DNA of 64,000 nucleotides from the NCBI GenBank assembly GCA_028023455.1, contig JAQFVV010006313.1:2831147-2895146 (forward strand). The letters are read 5' to 3'. This stretch comes from Epiperipatus broadwayi (Eukaryota; Onychophora; Udeonychophora; Euonychophora; Peripatidae). Positions 12,735 through 25,270 of the stretch are shown here, piece by piece. Positions within the stretch are counted from its first letter, which is position 1; every line of letters begins with the position of its first letter. Position numbers and translations under genes: made by a program. The notes under the pieces were generated by a model, which searched no databases, was not told where the DNA came from, and saw nothing but the letters and a program-made list of their open reading frames with translations.

Positions 12735-13048
12735 CCATTTCTTGATCGTTTTGTTATTGGGGACATCGAAACCTTGAAGCTCCCGTCCTACTTTTCAAAA
12801 TCGTTTGTAATCAGAGCGACACTACTCTCTCTGTGGAACGTAAGGTTTATGAGGATTATGTGCTGCGGATGGCAGTACATAATGATCTGGGATCTCAAAC
12901 TCAGCCTCTCCTTCAATATCGCTCCACCAGAATGCACGGACATATCAAATCTAAGTTTGTCTCAAGTATTCTTTTAAATGATAAAATATCCAATCACCAT
13001 GAAGCCTTATTTCGTTATTGTATGCTAGTACCGTTAATTTGCTCTTGA
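12735..13048 (+). CDS. Possible exon or small ORF of unknown function
   Basis: One frame stays open from about 12735 to a TGA at 13046-13048. From ~12830 it reads VERKVYEDYVLRMAVHNDLG, then SQTQPLLQYRSTRMHGHIKS. The stretch is clearly less AT-rich than its surroundings and has balanced residue use, which is unusual in this window. The first ATG in this frame is around 12868, so if coding it would be an internal or last exon. A pyrimidine-rich run precedes it at ~12715-12750. An overlapping frame is also open, weakening the case. No domain is recognised. Confidence 0.25.
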
Positions 13049-13750
13049 ATTTGGTCATCTGTCCGTCTAATCTTAGTAAGTCACAATGATGTGTTAAAGA
13101 TAATGATTCATTTCGTAAAATACATTCAGTATGTTGATCTTAAAACTGCTTTCGTTAAAAAAAGCATTATCAATTCCCAGAGATGTAAATCAATTTGTAT
13201 AATTTATTCTCGTAAATATTGTGCATTGTTTGTTTCTTATGTATACTTATTCTAAAGACGCTATGTCCAAACAATGCCTATCAAACATATGTAATGATTT
13301 TAAGATTGTAAATAAATGATTGAGACCGTACATGTACATTTATTTGTCAAAATGATTAATGTTAAATCATCATGTATTTTTCTGTAATCCGAATCTGTTC
13401 CGATCTTGTAGATTGTTTTGTACATCCACAGCATTTTCTTTGTGAACATTTGTAAATTGGCATATCAACCCCGTACATCTTATAACACATTCTCTAAAGT
13501 TATATTCATAAAATAATTGATGTAAAGGGGATTTTATAAAATAAATCCCAAGTTTTCAAAATGTATAAGATCACTCCAAGCGTGAAGCAATTTTGTAACA
13601 TATATATGCGTTTTCTATATTTATTAAATATATATATAATTTCATGTAAATCCTGATTTGTTTTTGAATTATTATTTTCTAGTTAATATTTAGAACTATT
13701 TTCTTTAGCTAAGAGCTTAGCATTAATAAATATAACTATAATAAGTGTAA
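13049..13750. other. Intergenic or UTR-like DNA
   Basis: No coding signal. An AATAAA hexamer at ~13312 follows the possible exon and could serve as a polyadenylation signal, but this is only positional. Confidence 0.3.
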
Positions 13751-13757
13751 TTCATGG

Positions 13758-13825
13758 GCTACTCCAATCTCAATCATCATCATCAGTCTGATCTTATGCT
13801 CTACCGCTTTGCTTATGGGCACGGA
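13758..13825 (-). repeat. tRNA-like SINE fragment
   Basis: The minus strand reads GTGCCCATAAGCAAAGC followed by GGTAGAGCATAAGATCAG, which is tRNA D-arm/A-box-like and continues as an anticodon-arm-like stretch. The B-box region is degraded. No intact tRNA folds, so this is taken as the head of an old tRNA-derived SINE. Confidence 0.4.
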
Positions 13826-14039
13826 TTTAAAATAATTTTACTGTGTCATCAGAATTGTTATTCATTGGGTCAGAGATTCGAAGAATAGGCAAATAGGTTA
13901 GAATTCAGGATTGCTCCAGACCTGTGTATCTCGAGCATGATCAGATTCGAGGTACTTTTGCTTAAAATTTAAATCTTGTTAAGTGAGCATACTATTTTGA
14001 CCATATATATATATAAATCAGTGTTATCTTAGTATAAAC

Positions 14040-14225
14040 TGAGCACTGATTATAAATATGTATGAGAAATCATTTGGACTAACTGATGAGTGCTGGTTCA
14101 GCATGAAAGTTCTATATTGGAGATCTTTTTTTTTTCTGCATGTATGTGGTCGCATGTATCAGTTGTATAAGATGGAGTGCATGACAAAAAGTAGTTTGAA
14201 AGTCTAGATTCAAATCCCCTATAAT
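14040..14225 (+). repeat. Family 1 HHR/tRNA-like repeat, copy e (best preserved)
   Basis: The repeat contains a hammerhead motif (14062-14125), a ~45-bp spacer with ATGTATGTGGTCGCATGT, and a tRNA-like module (about 14168-14222) with an A-box-like AAGATGGAGTG and a B-box-like GATTCAAATCCCC. In copy a the same module reads GATGGAGTGGTTAACTG, close to a tRNA-Leu/Ser D arm. A and B boxes on the ribozyme strand would place the unit under RNA polymerase III if functional. Confidence 0.6.
14062..14125 (+). ncRNA. Hammerhead ribozyme motif, family 1 copy e
   Basis: CUGAUGA is at 14083-14089 and GAAA at 14105-14108, so all invariant core bases are kept. Stem II is GUGCU/AGCAU (14090-14094 with 14100-14104, closing G-U wobble) with loop GGUUC. 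Stem I pairs CUAA with UUGG (14079-14082 with 14117-14120) and probably AUC with GAUC beyond an internal loop. The UA before 14117 is the expected cleavage position. Stem III is poor (G109 opposite A114), the main reason to doubt activity. Confidence 0.65.
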
Positions 14226-14940
14226 TATAATCTATTTTATTAAATACAAGTGAATGTCATTACTAGCTTCAGTACATTACCTTTGTCTGTTCAACATAAT
14301 AATAAAACTATTATTTAATAATCATATTTCAAAAAATATCAATAAAAAAATAAAAAAATCTTCTAAAGATTTATTTCTTATTTAATTAACACTTTTCATT
14401 TCCTATAGAACTGTAGACCGTTATAATTATTCATCAGGACAAAGTGATAATTGTTGATTTATTTTTTTCTAGCACCACATTTTACATTTAAGATTAAATC
14501 GAAAATATTGAAAACTTTTATATTATATACAAATCACATAATAAAAATCAAAACTTAATAAATCGATAGAGTAGCTATTTTCTATTGATTTATTAAATTT
14601 TCATTGTTGTGATGTGAATTACATTTGGAAATCAATTAACTATTGACAATTTATGTTATATTAATTACTAAGAATTAGCATTAAAGCATATGTGATAAAT
14701 AATTCCATCCCATCTGCTGTCCAGAATATTATATGGAAAATAGATGAAATCATTGATGACATAATGACACAATCAGTTGAGGTGTTCTTGCAATTTCCTT
14801 TGAAGTTAGATTTGCAAAGTAAAGATAATTTCTATTCATTTTAATTATTTGTAAGGAAAGTACTAAATACAAAATTTGTAATGATAGATTTTTTACAGTG
14901 CTGATAAATATGTAACCCTTAAAATGATAAAGCCACAAAA
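14226..14940. other. AT-rich intergenic DNA, nothing recognised
   Basis: No gene or repeat family recognised. Confidence 0.5.
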
Positions 14941-14944
14941 ACTG

Positions 14945-15085
14945 AATACATTAATGCAACATCTTTCCCTCTTGCATCATTATGAGAGATGTTACAGATG
15001 CAAGGTAAATCAAAAGTTCGAGTTCAAATCCTTCTAAATTACATTAAGTTCAGTATAGATAATATACTTGTATTTAAATAATTAT
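14945..15085 (+). repeat. tRNA-like SINE tail fragment
   Basis: Contains a B-box-like CGAGTTCAAATCCTTCT (~15019) followed by AATATACTTGTATTTAAA (~15060), a tail shared with the end of family-1 copy b near 1448. It probably represents the 3' part of the same or a related tRNA-derived repeat. Confidence 0.4.
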
Positions 15086-15207
15086 TATTATTGCTTTAAG
15101 CTATGAGAAATGTTTTAATATAAATTATACTTGAGAATTTTTTTAAAATTGTTACTGTCAAGTCACCATATTTCACAATGTCTATTATTCTAACTTTTTA
15201 TTTATAT

Positions 15208-15327
<120 letters not shown>

Positions 15328-18056
15328 TTCATTTATCAAATTACAATGTCTTTATAGAAATTCAAATATGTGGTTCAGGTAAACTAGATAACTATGAGTA
15401 TAATTTATGAAATGAAAAATGGTATGAGTGAGGTGTCATAAAATCTCAGCTACTTTTTACTAAGACTTTCCATCAATATATTACTTTTGTAATAATATCC
15501 TTACCATAAATGAGTATCAATCATAATGGATGCCATCTTTGTGTTAAAGAAGAAAATGGGAAATATATTAGAATTAGATGGATATAAATTTAGATTTTTC
15601 TTCCTAGTTAAACTATTGATTATGTTAATATTAAATAGATAATGATAATTTTATCATTATTTATTTTGAAGTTGTAATTATTAACTTTTATCAAATAAAG
15701 TTTATAGATTTGAATTTGTATATTATCTGGAAGCAGTACCTTCATTTTTCAAACATATGATGTAGGTGTGTTAATGTTTATCTCTAATATGAAGCTAATC
15801 TGAATTAATGGACATTTGATGTTTTTTGTGGTATACATTTTTATATCTTCTGACACAGCTTTGAAAACTTCTACTTTGTTGGGATTTTACCTATCAGCCA
15901 GTTTTAAGTTAGAAATAACTTCTCATTCTGAGCTGTTTCAATCCACACACATGCATTTTGATACACATTCTAAAAGTTTAACCATATTATACATTAGGTG
16001 GATTTACCACAATTACATCAGATCTTTAGCTATTAAAACTTTTAATTTGGAAACTAAAAAATCTAACTTTGGCAAGAATTACTTATTCCTTACATAGTTT
16101 TGGCATATAGAAAAAAGTGTATGTTTTAAAATATTTATTGGTGATTGTGGGAGATACACAATATACTACAAACCTTTGTGTGCCCAGAAATTCAGAATAA
16201 AGCAAAAACTTAAATATAATGTAAAACATACTATAATTATATACACTTAAGAAGATAAACCTAATCATTTTGTTCTTATAGTTAAAGATAAATTACAATT
16301 TCAAATCCATAATCTTGAGATTTCAAACATTAAATAACTTTAATTTAAACTTAACTAAGAACAGCATTATAAATAAAATGTTAAGAAATATAAAGAAATA
16401 CTTGAATTAGAAAAAAATTTATTAAAGTTTATATCCATCTATTATCAATATCTCTAAAATTTCCATATTAGACAAAGTTTTATTGATTATCAATTGAGTT
16501 AGACATATTATTGCAATAGTCCTACATTAGAAATAGTCTCATTAAGTAACTAGTACTGGAAAATTATCCAGCCAAATCATCTTTTGCTTTGACAGATTGT
16601 TTATGTAACTACCATGACCTCCAGCATTACTCACTTCTCTATACAAAAGAAGAAAATATTAATTCATTAATATGAGGATTTTAGAGACATTTTAAATAAT
16701 CCCCTAGCTATTATGGAAAAGACCCAACAAGTAAATATTTATAACAAATAGCTTATTTGGATTAATAATGATGTGATCTATATTTTTAAAATGAAAAACA
16801 TTATATACAATACAGGTGATCTTTTTATAGATGAGTCTATCTAAAACCTTAGAATGTCAATATGAAGTTGTATAATGTCTTTATGTTTTTCAATGACTTT
16901 ATCTATAACACCAATAATATTTCTAGTAGTAGTTTGAGAAATCTACAGTTGAAAACAAATTTAAAAGAGCCTGTAGAACACTAGGGTAAAATAATTAAAT
17001 AGTTATATTTCAGTTATTGTTTTTATAAAAAATCATTTTTATAAATGATTTTTAGAAAAAATTACCATAAAATAAGAATAAGAACTATTGGAGTAGACAG
17101 ATATATGAATAAAAAGCATAGAATTAGATGATAGGTTCAAGATGGAAACAGTTCAAATAAATAAGTTCAGAACTTACTAATTGCTATACAAAAGAATATT
17201 TTATTTATAAATGTATTGATATTTCTAGTAAATCGGTTAAACAAATTAGTTTTCATGCTTGCAGGTACAAAATTGTTATTCTGCTTTATATTTCTAACTT
17301 CACTGACTCCATTTAAAAATTTGGCATAATGATTTCAAAATAATTTTACAGATCTCTCTTAACATTAATTGGTTAATATTATCAAGGATCAGATAGATAA
17401 TTTATAGTTCTAAAGCTATGTACAATAATAAATGCAATGTATAGAATGCATTTTCCCAAATGACAGACTACAATGGGGAGGGAATGGATATCTAACCCAG
17501 CAAAAACAATTATATAATATGGCCAAATCAGCTTCTCACTTCATTTTAGTTTTTGAACTATGGTATGAATATTTCTATTTTCAACTAATAATGCTACAAA
17601 AAGTGATGTTTTCCAATCAATAGAAAAAAGACAAGCATATACCTATTAAAGAAATAGACCATTCAAATTAATTTTAATATTTTGAATTAGCTAATTAGTG
17701 ACTACTTATACACTAATGCCATGATCTCATGAGCCATATCACTATAAACCATAAATATGATATAATGTTATAGTGAAAGCATACTAGGAACTATATTTTC
17801 TAAGGATGTTTTCATAAACAGTTGTGGATTATATAAGTGAATGATAAATATTGAGGATTGACAGATATAGTTTATTCCAATTTTAGATTTTAATATACAC
17901 AAGCAGGGAAAACGGTTTTAAAATTTGCAAATATTGGAATATCATGAAGTAATGTTATGTATCCATGTTCCATTACTTCAATTAGTGTTTACAATTTTTA
18001 ATTTTATATTTTACCCACTACTTACATATCTGTATATATTATATTTAAATATGAAA
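15328..18056. other. Long AT-rich stretch without recognisable genes
   Basis: Several short open frames exist on both strands (for example 15816-16097 plus, 17432-17623 plus) but none resembles a known protein. The minus strand of 16.5-17.6 kb has hydrophilic stretches such as TTTRNIIGVIDKVIEKHKDI (~16.85-16.95 kb) that might be a very old transposon remnant; I cannot identify it. Confidence 0.35.
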
Positions 18057-18275
18057 TGATTTGAACTCAGTCTTTCAAGCTCCCTACACCTATCCAATTG
18101 ACCTTATACAACCGATACACATGACCACATATATGAGAAAAAAATAAATGATCTCCAAATTAAATTATAATCAGTGTTCAGTTTTTACATATATGTAGTC
18201 ATATTGCATAAAATAGAGTGTATAGTTAGAGGGAGATTGAAAGTCTGAATTCAAATCTCTTCTAATATATATATA
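18057..18275. repeat. Palindromic pair of family-1-type repeat ends
   Basis: 18057-18170 is a minus-strand copy of the family-1 3' segment (B-box-like GAGTTCAAATC, A-box-like AGGTCAATTGGATA, spacer, then TTGGAGATCATTTA). 18180-18275 is a plus-strand copy of the spacer and tRNA-like part. The two are tail-out and joined where the ribozyme core would be, which is missing. This is the same inverted arrangement as at 0.5-1.4 kb. Confidence 0.5.
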
Positions 18276-18869
18276 TAAACACGTAGATTTATTAATTTAA
18301 TAAACAATACTTTAATTTAAATAATTTTATTTTTATTATAACAAACTATGAAATAAATAGTTATATAATATTCTTCAATAAGCATAAATAAAATAATAAA
18401 AAAATGTGGTGAGAATACTGGATTTATAGTTTTATTTTTTCTTTGATTACTTACTTTCCGCAATTAAGTTAAATATAGTTAATTGTCTATATGCGCCACA
18501 TATGGCTGTGAACAAGTAATATATATATATAGCTTAAAATTTAATCATTAAAACCTTAATAAGTAAACAATTTTTATTTGTATTGGTGATTTCATAAATT
18601 TGATTAACATTATAAAAAACTGTTTACTTAGATTTTCTTTTTTTGTGTGTGTATGCGATTTTAAAATCAGTTGCGTAAATATAATTTATTTTAAATAACA
18701 AACATTACCGCACAATTGCAAACCTTATGAGAACTTACGCTGTCATTAATTGATTTATATTTATTTTTAATTACTCAAAATAAATAAATAAATAAAAGTA
18801 GGTTTTTTTTTTTTCAATAAACCATCACTAGCATATATAAACAACTTTTTTTAATGATAAACTTCATTA
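18276..18869. other. AT-rich intergenic DNA, nothing recognised
   Basis: No gene or repeat family recognised. Confidence 0.5.
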
Positions 18870-19062
18870 TATATATAAAAGACATATTTTGCGGGTTCAT
18901 CCGTGTTAAAAAAATTAAATATTGATATACCGACGTTTCGACTTGATCACCCTTGTATGATCAAGTCGAAACGTCGGTACAAGGGTGATCAAGTCGAAAC
19001 GTCGGTATATCAATATTTAAATTTTTTAACACGGATGAACCCGCCAAATGTCTCTTATATAT
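18870..19062. repeat. Near-perfect palindrome, ~85-bp arms
   Basis: The left arm 18870-18957 and right arm 18978-19062 are almost exact reverse complements. Each carries GCGGGTTCATCCGTGTTAAA and GACGTTTCGACTTGATCACC or their complements. The 20-bp centre (18958-18977) is another partial copy, TGATCAAGTCGAAACGTCGG. GAAACGUC resembles the GAAA-plus-stem III segment of hammerheads, but no CUGANGA core is present. Confidence 0.75.
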
Positions 19063-19712
19063 GCAACCCGTGAAAATCTTCATATCAACATATATATATA
19101 TGATAATGATTTTGCTTTAGTAATAATAACTAATACGTTTAAGAGTATTTGAAAATTTTAAAAAAATACTTAATTTATTCAGTATTTGTAATAATACAAT
19201 TAATATTCTTTTTTGTTCTTTTTTAAATTGTTAGTTACTAAGAAATACACTCTGTAAGTCCAATAAACCGCACGGAACATACAATATATTGTATACAGAA
19301 ATATTTTGTATCCCATTATTTTATTTCAGATTTAAACAGTAAACTGATGTCCCTATCATTAAAAAAAACATGGTTATGGTGTAAAACAAATTTATCCACT
19401 GGATACTATTATTACTTTAAAAAAATCATAATGTTTTTCAAAATATTCAGCGATTTGTTTTAATCTTTGACTATATAAAATTTGTGCATTTAAATTTGTT
19501 TATATTTTTAAAATTTTACCATAGGCATAACTGACTCTCAAAGCAGTAGCTAAATGATATAGTATAAACTTTGTTTTTAAATATAAGATATACAAACAAA
19601 ATATTATATAAAAAAAAATTAAATAAAAAACCATTTGTATGAAATTTGTTTTAGATAAATAATAATAATAATCATCATCATCATCATAAAAATAATAATA
19701 ATAATAATAATA

Positions 19713-19757
<45 letters not shown>

Positions 19758-19837
19758 TTTATTTTTATTTTCATTTCTTTTCTCTCTCTAGACTTATTTG
19801 TGTTGTTTTTATTATCTTTGTGGGTAACATGATAGGC
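19063..19837. other. AT-rich DNA with an (AAT)/(ATT) block
   Basis: A self-complementary block of AAT repeats turning into ATT repeats lies at ~19660-19760. Otherwise nothing recognised. Confidence 0.5.
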
Positions 19838-21540
19838 CTTTCTTGTTTTATATGAATGTCAGAGGTATGAGAACTAAATGTGTTCATATGAAACAATTTT
19901 TTGAAATAGAATATTTTGATCTTATATTACTTACAGAAACCTGGTTAAATAAACAATTTACTGATTGTTCATTTATTGATGATAGATTTAGTGTTTTGCA
20001 AATTGACAGAACTATGGAAAACTTTTCTGGATGTGATGGTACTCTTATTGTTCTTCATAAATATGTTTTTTTATTTTTTTTATAAAGAACTTTATTTTAC
20101 TTCTTCTTTTTGTAAGTCTTCATGGTGTGAAATTACTTTAAATCACAATTTAAAATTTATTTCCGGTAATGTTTATCTCAAACCCACTTTGTCACTGTTG
20201 GAGTTTGAATATTTTTCAACATCACTTGAGGATTTTGTGATTGGCTATGATAATGTTATTATTACTGGTGATTTACATATTCCAGATTTATATCAGAGTA
20301 CAATTACTACACACTTTTCTTTTTTCTCTTCTACAGCTTCTAGAATGTTACAGTTTTGTAAATTTTTAGAACTTAAGCAATATAACCCATTTTTTCTCAT
20401 TGTATTTTGGATTACATTTTATGTAATTTAACAGTAGTTAGTAACTTTAAATTTGTCTTTGTTAATTTTCCTATTGATGCTCATCATCCACCTATTGAGA
20501 ACAATTGTCACTCAAAAGTTAATTGTTCTAATAGTTTGAGAAAGGATTATGGGAAGGGTAATTGTGATGAGTTTTGTAAAAACTTTTCTAAGGTTCATTG
20601 AAACTTTTTATATTCTTATAATGATGTAAATCATTGTTTAGGTGGGTTTTTTAAAGATTGTTAATAGTTTTATTGATTTGTATATTCCCAATAAATTGCC
20701 TTTCCATAAGGACTTTCTGGTTGGTTTTCATACAATATTATTAAGATTTTTAAAAGGAAATCTTATCATCATAGACTCTATTTTAAAACACAGAATATCT
20801 TTTTTATATACTAATTTAATTAATTTCAGAATGTTTATAAAAAAGATTTGCAAAATTGCATAAGAATAATTGAGGTTAATATTTCTTCTAACACTAAAAA
20901 AATTTGAGATATTATTTATAAGACTGGTTTGAGTAAGAAAATGGTTCAAACTACTCATAGTTTCACTTTAAGTACAAATGACTTTTCCAAACATTTTGCT
21001 GATTTATATTCATTACATGATACAATATCTTCAAAAATCACATTATTTTGCAATTCTCCTATTGTTCATTGCATGATTGACCATATTTCTAAGAATGATG
21101 TTCTTATAGCTATTAAGTGACTTAAAATTCATTCTAGTTTAGAAAATGATAATATTTAATTTATTTACAAAGGTCTAGCTGAAATTATTGCAGACCCTCT
21201 GGCACTTATTTTTAATTTATCACTTAATTCTTGTGTTTTTCCTAATGTTCCTAAGTGTGCCAAAATGATCCCACTTTTTAAGAATGGCTCACATGATTGT
21301 GTTAATAACTATAGTCCTATATCTGTTTTACATACTACTGCTAGTATTTTTGAGAGGTGTGCTTATAATAAAACTATTTTAAATGTTACTAAACTCATTT
21401 TCTCTTCACAGCATGGTTTTATTCCTAATAGGTCTATAGAAACTAATTGGTTAACAAATGGCTTCGCAATGCATGGCTTGAGAATAATTAGTCTAATTCA
21501 ATGGATTTATAAACATGTGACTGATGAGTGAATTATTAGT
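19838..21540 (+). pseudogene. Jockey/CR1-like LINE remnant (endonuclease plus partial RT)
   Basis: The plus strand encodes, across several frames, an APE endonuclease: FYMNVRGMRTK then DLILLTETWLN (from 19843), VIITGDLHIPDL (~20255-20290, the GDFN motif), and DYILCNLTVVSNFKF with DAHHPPIE (~20408-20495, the SDHH motif). After decayed linker coding, RT appears at 21265 with MIPLFKNGSHDCVNNYSPISV and SSQHGFIPNRSIETNWL, the fingers-palm entry of Jockey/CR1-type RTs (consensus NYRPISVL ... QFGFRPKHST). The catalytic FADD part is absent and the copy ends near 21540. Many frameshifts and stops mark it as dead and old. Confidence 0.75.
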
Positions 21541-22780
21541 GTATGTAAAAGACTCAACTTGCAGCAAAAATATATTTTTTCATATTTCTTTTATTCTACA
21601 TATCTCTCACACTAGGATACAAATAAATAATAGTTAATAGCAATAATTATTATTCCAGGAGTAAAAACAAGTATAATATTTTTTTGCATATGTATGTTAG
21701 TTATTTTTTTTTATAGGCAGCAAAAAAAAAGGTAAATCATGGACAATTGCTTTATGATAATTATATTTATTAGTTGTTTATTATTTTTTTTTATAATAAC
21801 AATTAATTTTATGGATAGAACTAACCCAAATTTGTCCAACAAGTCTAATGTCAATCTTCAGGAAATTTTGAAACTGTTCAAAGAATTTAAAAGAAGATAA
21901 TTGTAAAGAAATAAAAAATAAGATAGAAACAAAGATAAAAGAAATTGTCAAAAGTTAGAATAAAAGAAGTTTAATTTAAAGAAATAGCAGCAGTGAAATG
22001 TAAATTAAAAAGATATGAACTAAAAATGTAATCTTGAAAGAAGACTCTAGGATTGAATCTACAACTCTAAAAGGAAAAATAGAAGAATCAAGGAAGAAGA
22101 TAATCAAAAAACAAAAATCACAGTCGAATGTAAGGGATTTCAAAGAGAAGTCATGAAAAATAATAGACTGTTGAAAAGAGAGATGGCGTGCTTATTTCAA
22201 ACACTGTGCAAGAAATGGGAAGTAAAAATGGAAAATGCCATTGAGACTCAAAAATAAAAATAATAATTAATTCTATTGAACAATACTTTTTGCAACTTAT
22301 CAATGAAATGATAGATAAAAAATTCGAAAAAATACAATAACAGATCAAATTGTATCGATAACATTATGGGCCAATCCCAAGAGATGGATTATCAATTGAA
22401 AGAACTTAACACTAGAATCACTGAAACAAAAAAAATGTAATGCTACTGACAATGATGTAAAATAGATTGTAGAAAAAGAATGTAAAAATGCATGGAGGTC
22501 ATTAAAAATAGATTTGCAATAAGGCATATAGGATATAAAAATAAGTGAAATTTTAACTCAGCCATTACAATATTCAATGACTAAAGATAATATATTAGCG
22601 TACACTTTATTTTGTTTTATTGTGTTAATGTTACATGATTAATGGATACCAAATATATGAATAAGATATGGCTGTTTAAAGAATGGAAGAAGATTTGTTT
22701 AAAGATTATTAAAAGAAAATGTCGATTGGAATTTTTGAAGCTATTTAAAATATTCCCGAATTGATGTTGATTTAAATATA
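21541..22780. other. A-rich stretch, possible LINE ORF1-like remnant
   Basis: From ~21880 to 22600 the plus strand is rich in Lys/Glu codons in broken frames (for example KWEVKMENAIETQK near 22215), as in coiled-coil ORF1 proteins of LINEs. The evidence is compositional and weak; no domain is recognised. Confidence 0.25.
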
Positions 22781-24960
22781 ATAAATCACTGGATTTGAAG
22801 CCCAATTTTATTTTTGAAGTGAAAGGTAAGATTTTGCTTGAAATTATTAGAAGAAATAAGCAAGATTTGTTTAATGGTCAGAAGTATTTAAAGGTTATTA
22901 ATCATTTTATTGGAGTGAATGATTTTGAATATTGTTTTGGAATTAAAAAGATATATCAAGATAATTATGATAAACTTTATATTAAAAAAAAAAGAAAAAA
23001 AATGATAATAATATTAATTATTTTGTTTAATAAAAGGTATTCAAAAATGGATCATACTGCAAATTATATTAATTTATTGTGTGATTTTAAATCAATATAA
23101 GAGTAGGTTTTAGAATTCAGTTCAAAATATGTAGGTGATATAGTAGATGATTATAAACGAAAGATTATATCATTCAGTTCAAAATTCTTATGATGGAAAA
23201 TTAATGACTGCAGAGGAGTTTAACAAAATTGTTAATAAGCATTCATGGAAAAGAGTTATTGGATTATTTAAAAGGCAATTAATGAAAGATAAATTGACTT
23301 GTTTAAAGGAAGATAAAGATTTATGAATGTGTTTAATTTTAAATAAAGAATATATTTCAAGAGTTATATTACAAATAGAAAAAATAAATTTTGAATTGAT
23401 TGTTAAATATAATGTTGATTCAGAAAAAATGAAATTTATTAATAACATTTTATTAAAGGCAAAGAATAAAGAAATAAAGGATAATGTGGATTATTCATTA
23501 TATCCTTCAAATGCTATTTGTCACATGTATTTGCTAATAAGAAAGTTTATAAACTTAAAATAATTTTGGATTTTGAAGAGTCTTGTATGTATAAGAATAG
23601 TAAATATATAGCTAAAAATCTACAGATTTATTTGGATTTGGAAAGTATTCTGTAATGTCATCATTTGATTTTGTTGAAAAAATTAAAGATTTAAATTTTG
23701 ACTGTGATGATGTTTTAGTATCATTGGATGTATCTGAGCTGCATGGATCTATTGATAGAGTTGATTCAATTAAGATTATTCATCAAGCGTTATTGGAGAA
23801 GAAAGTTGATAATCAATTAATATGTTTTGTGATGAAGACTATAAATTTTATTGAACAAAATATTGTTGCATCTTTTAATGGTAAATTTTATAAAATGTGT
23901 AAAAGATGGCAATGGGATTACCAATGGTGGCACAGTTATGTAGTTTTGTTTTATCTTATTATGAAGAAAATATTGTAAATAAAATTATATTTATGAGAAA
24001 TATTAAGTTATATATGAAATATGTGAATGATATTTTTGTATGTGCTTCTTCGGAAATGTTTGATAAATTTTTGGATGAGTATAATAAATTAAAAGATTTT
24101 AAATGGACTATGGAGAAAGAATATAACAATAGTATTAAATATTTAGATTTGATGATTTCAAAGAACAATAATATGATTGACTATAAATTGTTTATTAAAC
24201 CTATTGAAAAGAGAGGGTATATTCCATATCTAACTAAAGTGCCACATAATTATAAAATGGCTGGTTTTAAGTCTTTTTTTTTTACAGAGAAATAACATTT
24301 TGTGTAAATATGCATGTGATAAAAAATATTAAAAATTATGTAGGTGATTTATTATGTGTGGGTTATAATATAGAAGAAATTTATCAAATGATTTGTCAAT
24401 TTAATAAGAAAATTAATAGAAATGTTGGTGATGAAAAAATTGAGTGTAAAAAATTGATTTTTTTGCCTTTTTATAATAATAATCAAGTAAAATTTATGAA
24501 AAAAATTATAATAGAATATATAATGTTTCATTTTATGGATTGGGTAATTTAAATAGAATGATTATTAATTCAAAAGATAAGTTATAAAAAACGTAATCGA
24601 GTAATATAATTTATAGAATTTTTTGTGGGTTTAACTTATCATATGTGGGGGAATCTAGATGTAATACGGAGAAAATAATTAAAGAGCATAAATTGCTGTA
24701 AAAAGTGTTTTAAAGATGTACATATATATAGTGATAGTAATAATGAAGTGAAGTTATATACTGAATATGTTTTTTATTAGCATGATAGGAATTGTAATTT
24801 AAATTTGGTTTTGATATAAAAAAGATAAAAAATTTAGATCAAGAAAGAGATAATGAAAAAAAAAAAAAAATTAAAAAGACAGTGTTTATTAGTAGGTATA
24901 GAAATACGATAATAAATAGACAGTCAGTAAATGTTAGGATTAATCAATTGTGGGATATTT
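22780..24960 (+). pseudogene. Penelope-like element remnant, old copy
   Basis: Broken plus-strand frames reproduce the layout of a Penelope-like RT-endonuclease. An N-terminal region starts at 22795. The RT includes VLVSLDVSELHGSI (~23715-23760; motif A, D kept), GLPMVAQLCSFVLSYYEENI (~23915-23975; motif B to C linker) and YMKYVNDIFVCA (~24012; catalytic YVDD changed to YVND), then IKYLDLMISKNN. Past 24310, coding continues to IIYRIFCGFNLSYVGES (~24605-24655), which is a GIY-YIG nuclease start (Tyr pair and YVGES kept), followed by a stop. It is broken by multiple frameshifts, an active-site change and stops, so it is inactive. It differs strongly from the PLE at 52.8 kb and belongs to another lineage. 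Confidence 0.75.
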
Positions 24961-25270
24961 AAATTGATATGTGTTTCTGGTTGGTAATAGATCATTCCAT
25001 TTTGAAATTTGAATTGAATCGGTGATGATTATGAATATAATCCAAAATATTTCTCTATTAGTTTTTATTTATTTTATATTATAAGTTATTTAGCGTTATT
25101 TGGAATATATTTAAGTTTTGTTATTGTTTTATTAATATTAGTGGACATTTTATTTTGATATATATATAATTTACGTTTTGTTAAATATTTTATTTTGTGC
25201 AAAATCCTCTATTTGTTATTGACTTACTTTTATTCATTCATTGGATATAAACTAGTTAATTTATATTTTA
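24961..25270. other. AT-rich DNA, nothing recognised
   Basis: No gene or repeat family recognised. Confidence 0.5.

Noticed and set aside
21515-21545. CTGATGAGTG sequence, a possible hammerhead core
   Set aside because: No stem II, no GAAA at the required spacing and no stem I partner; it lies in the LINE remnant.
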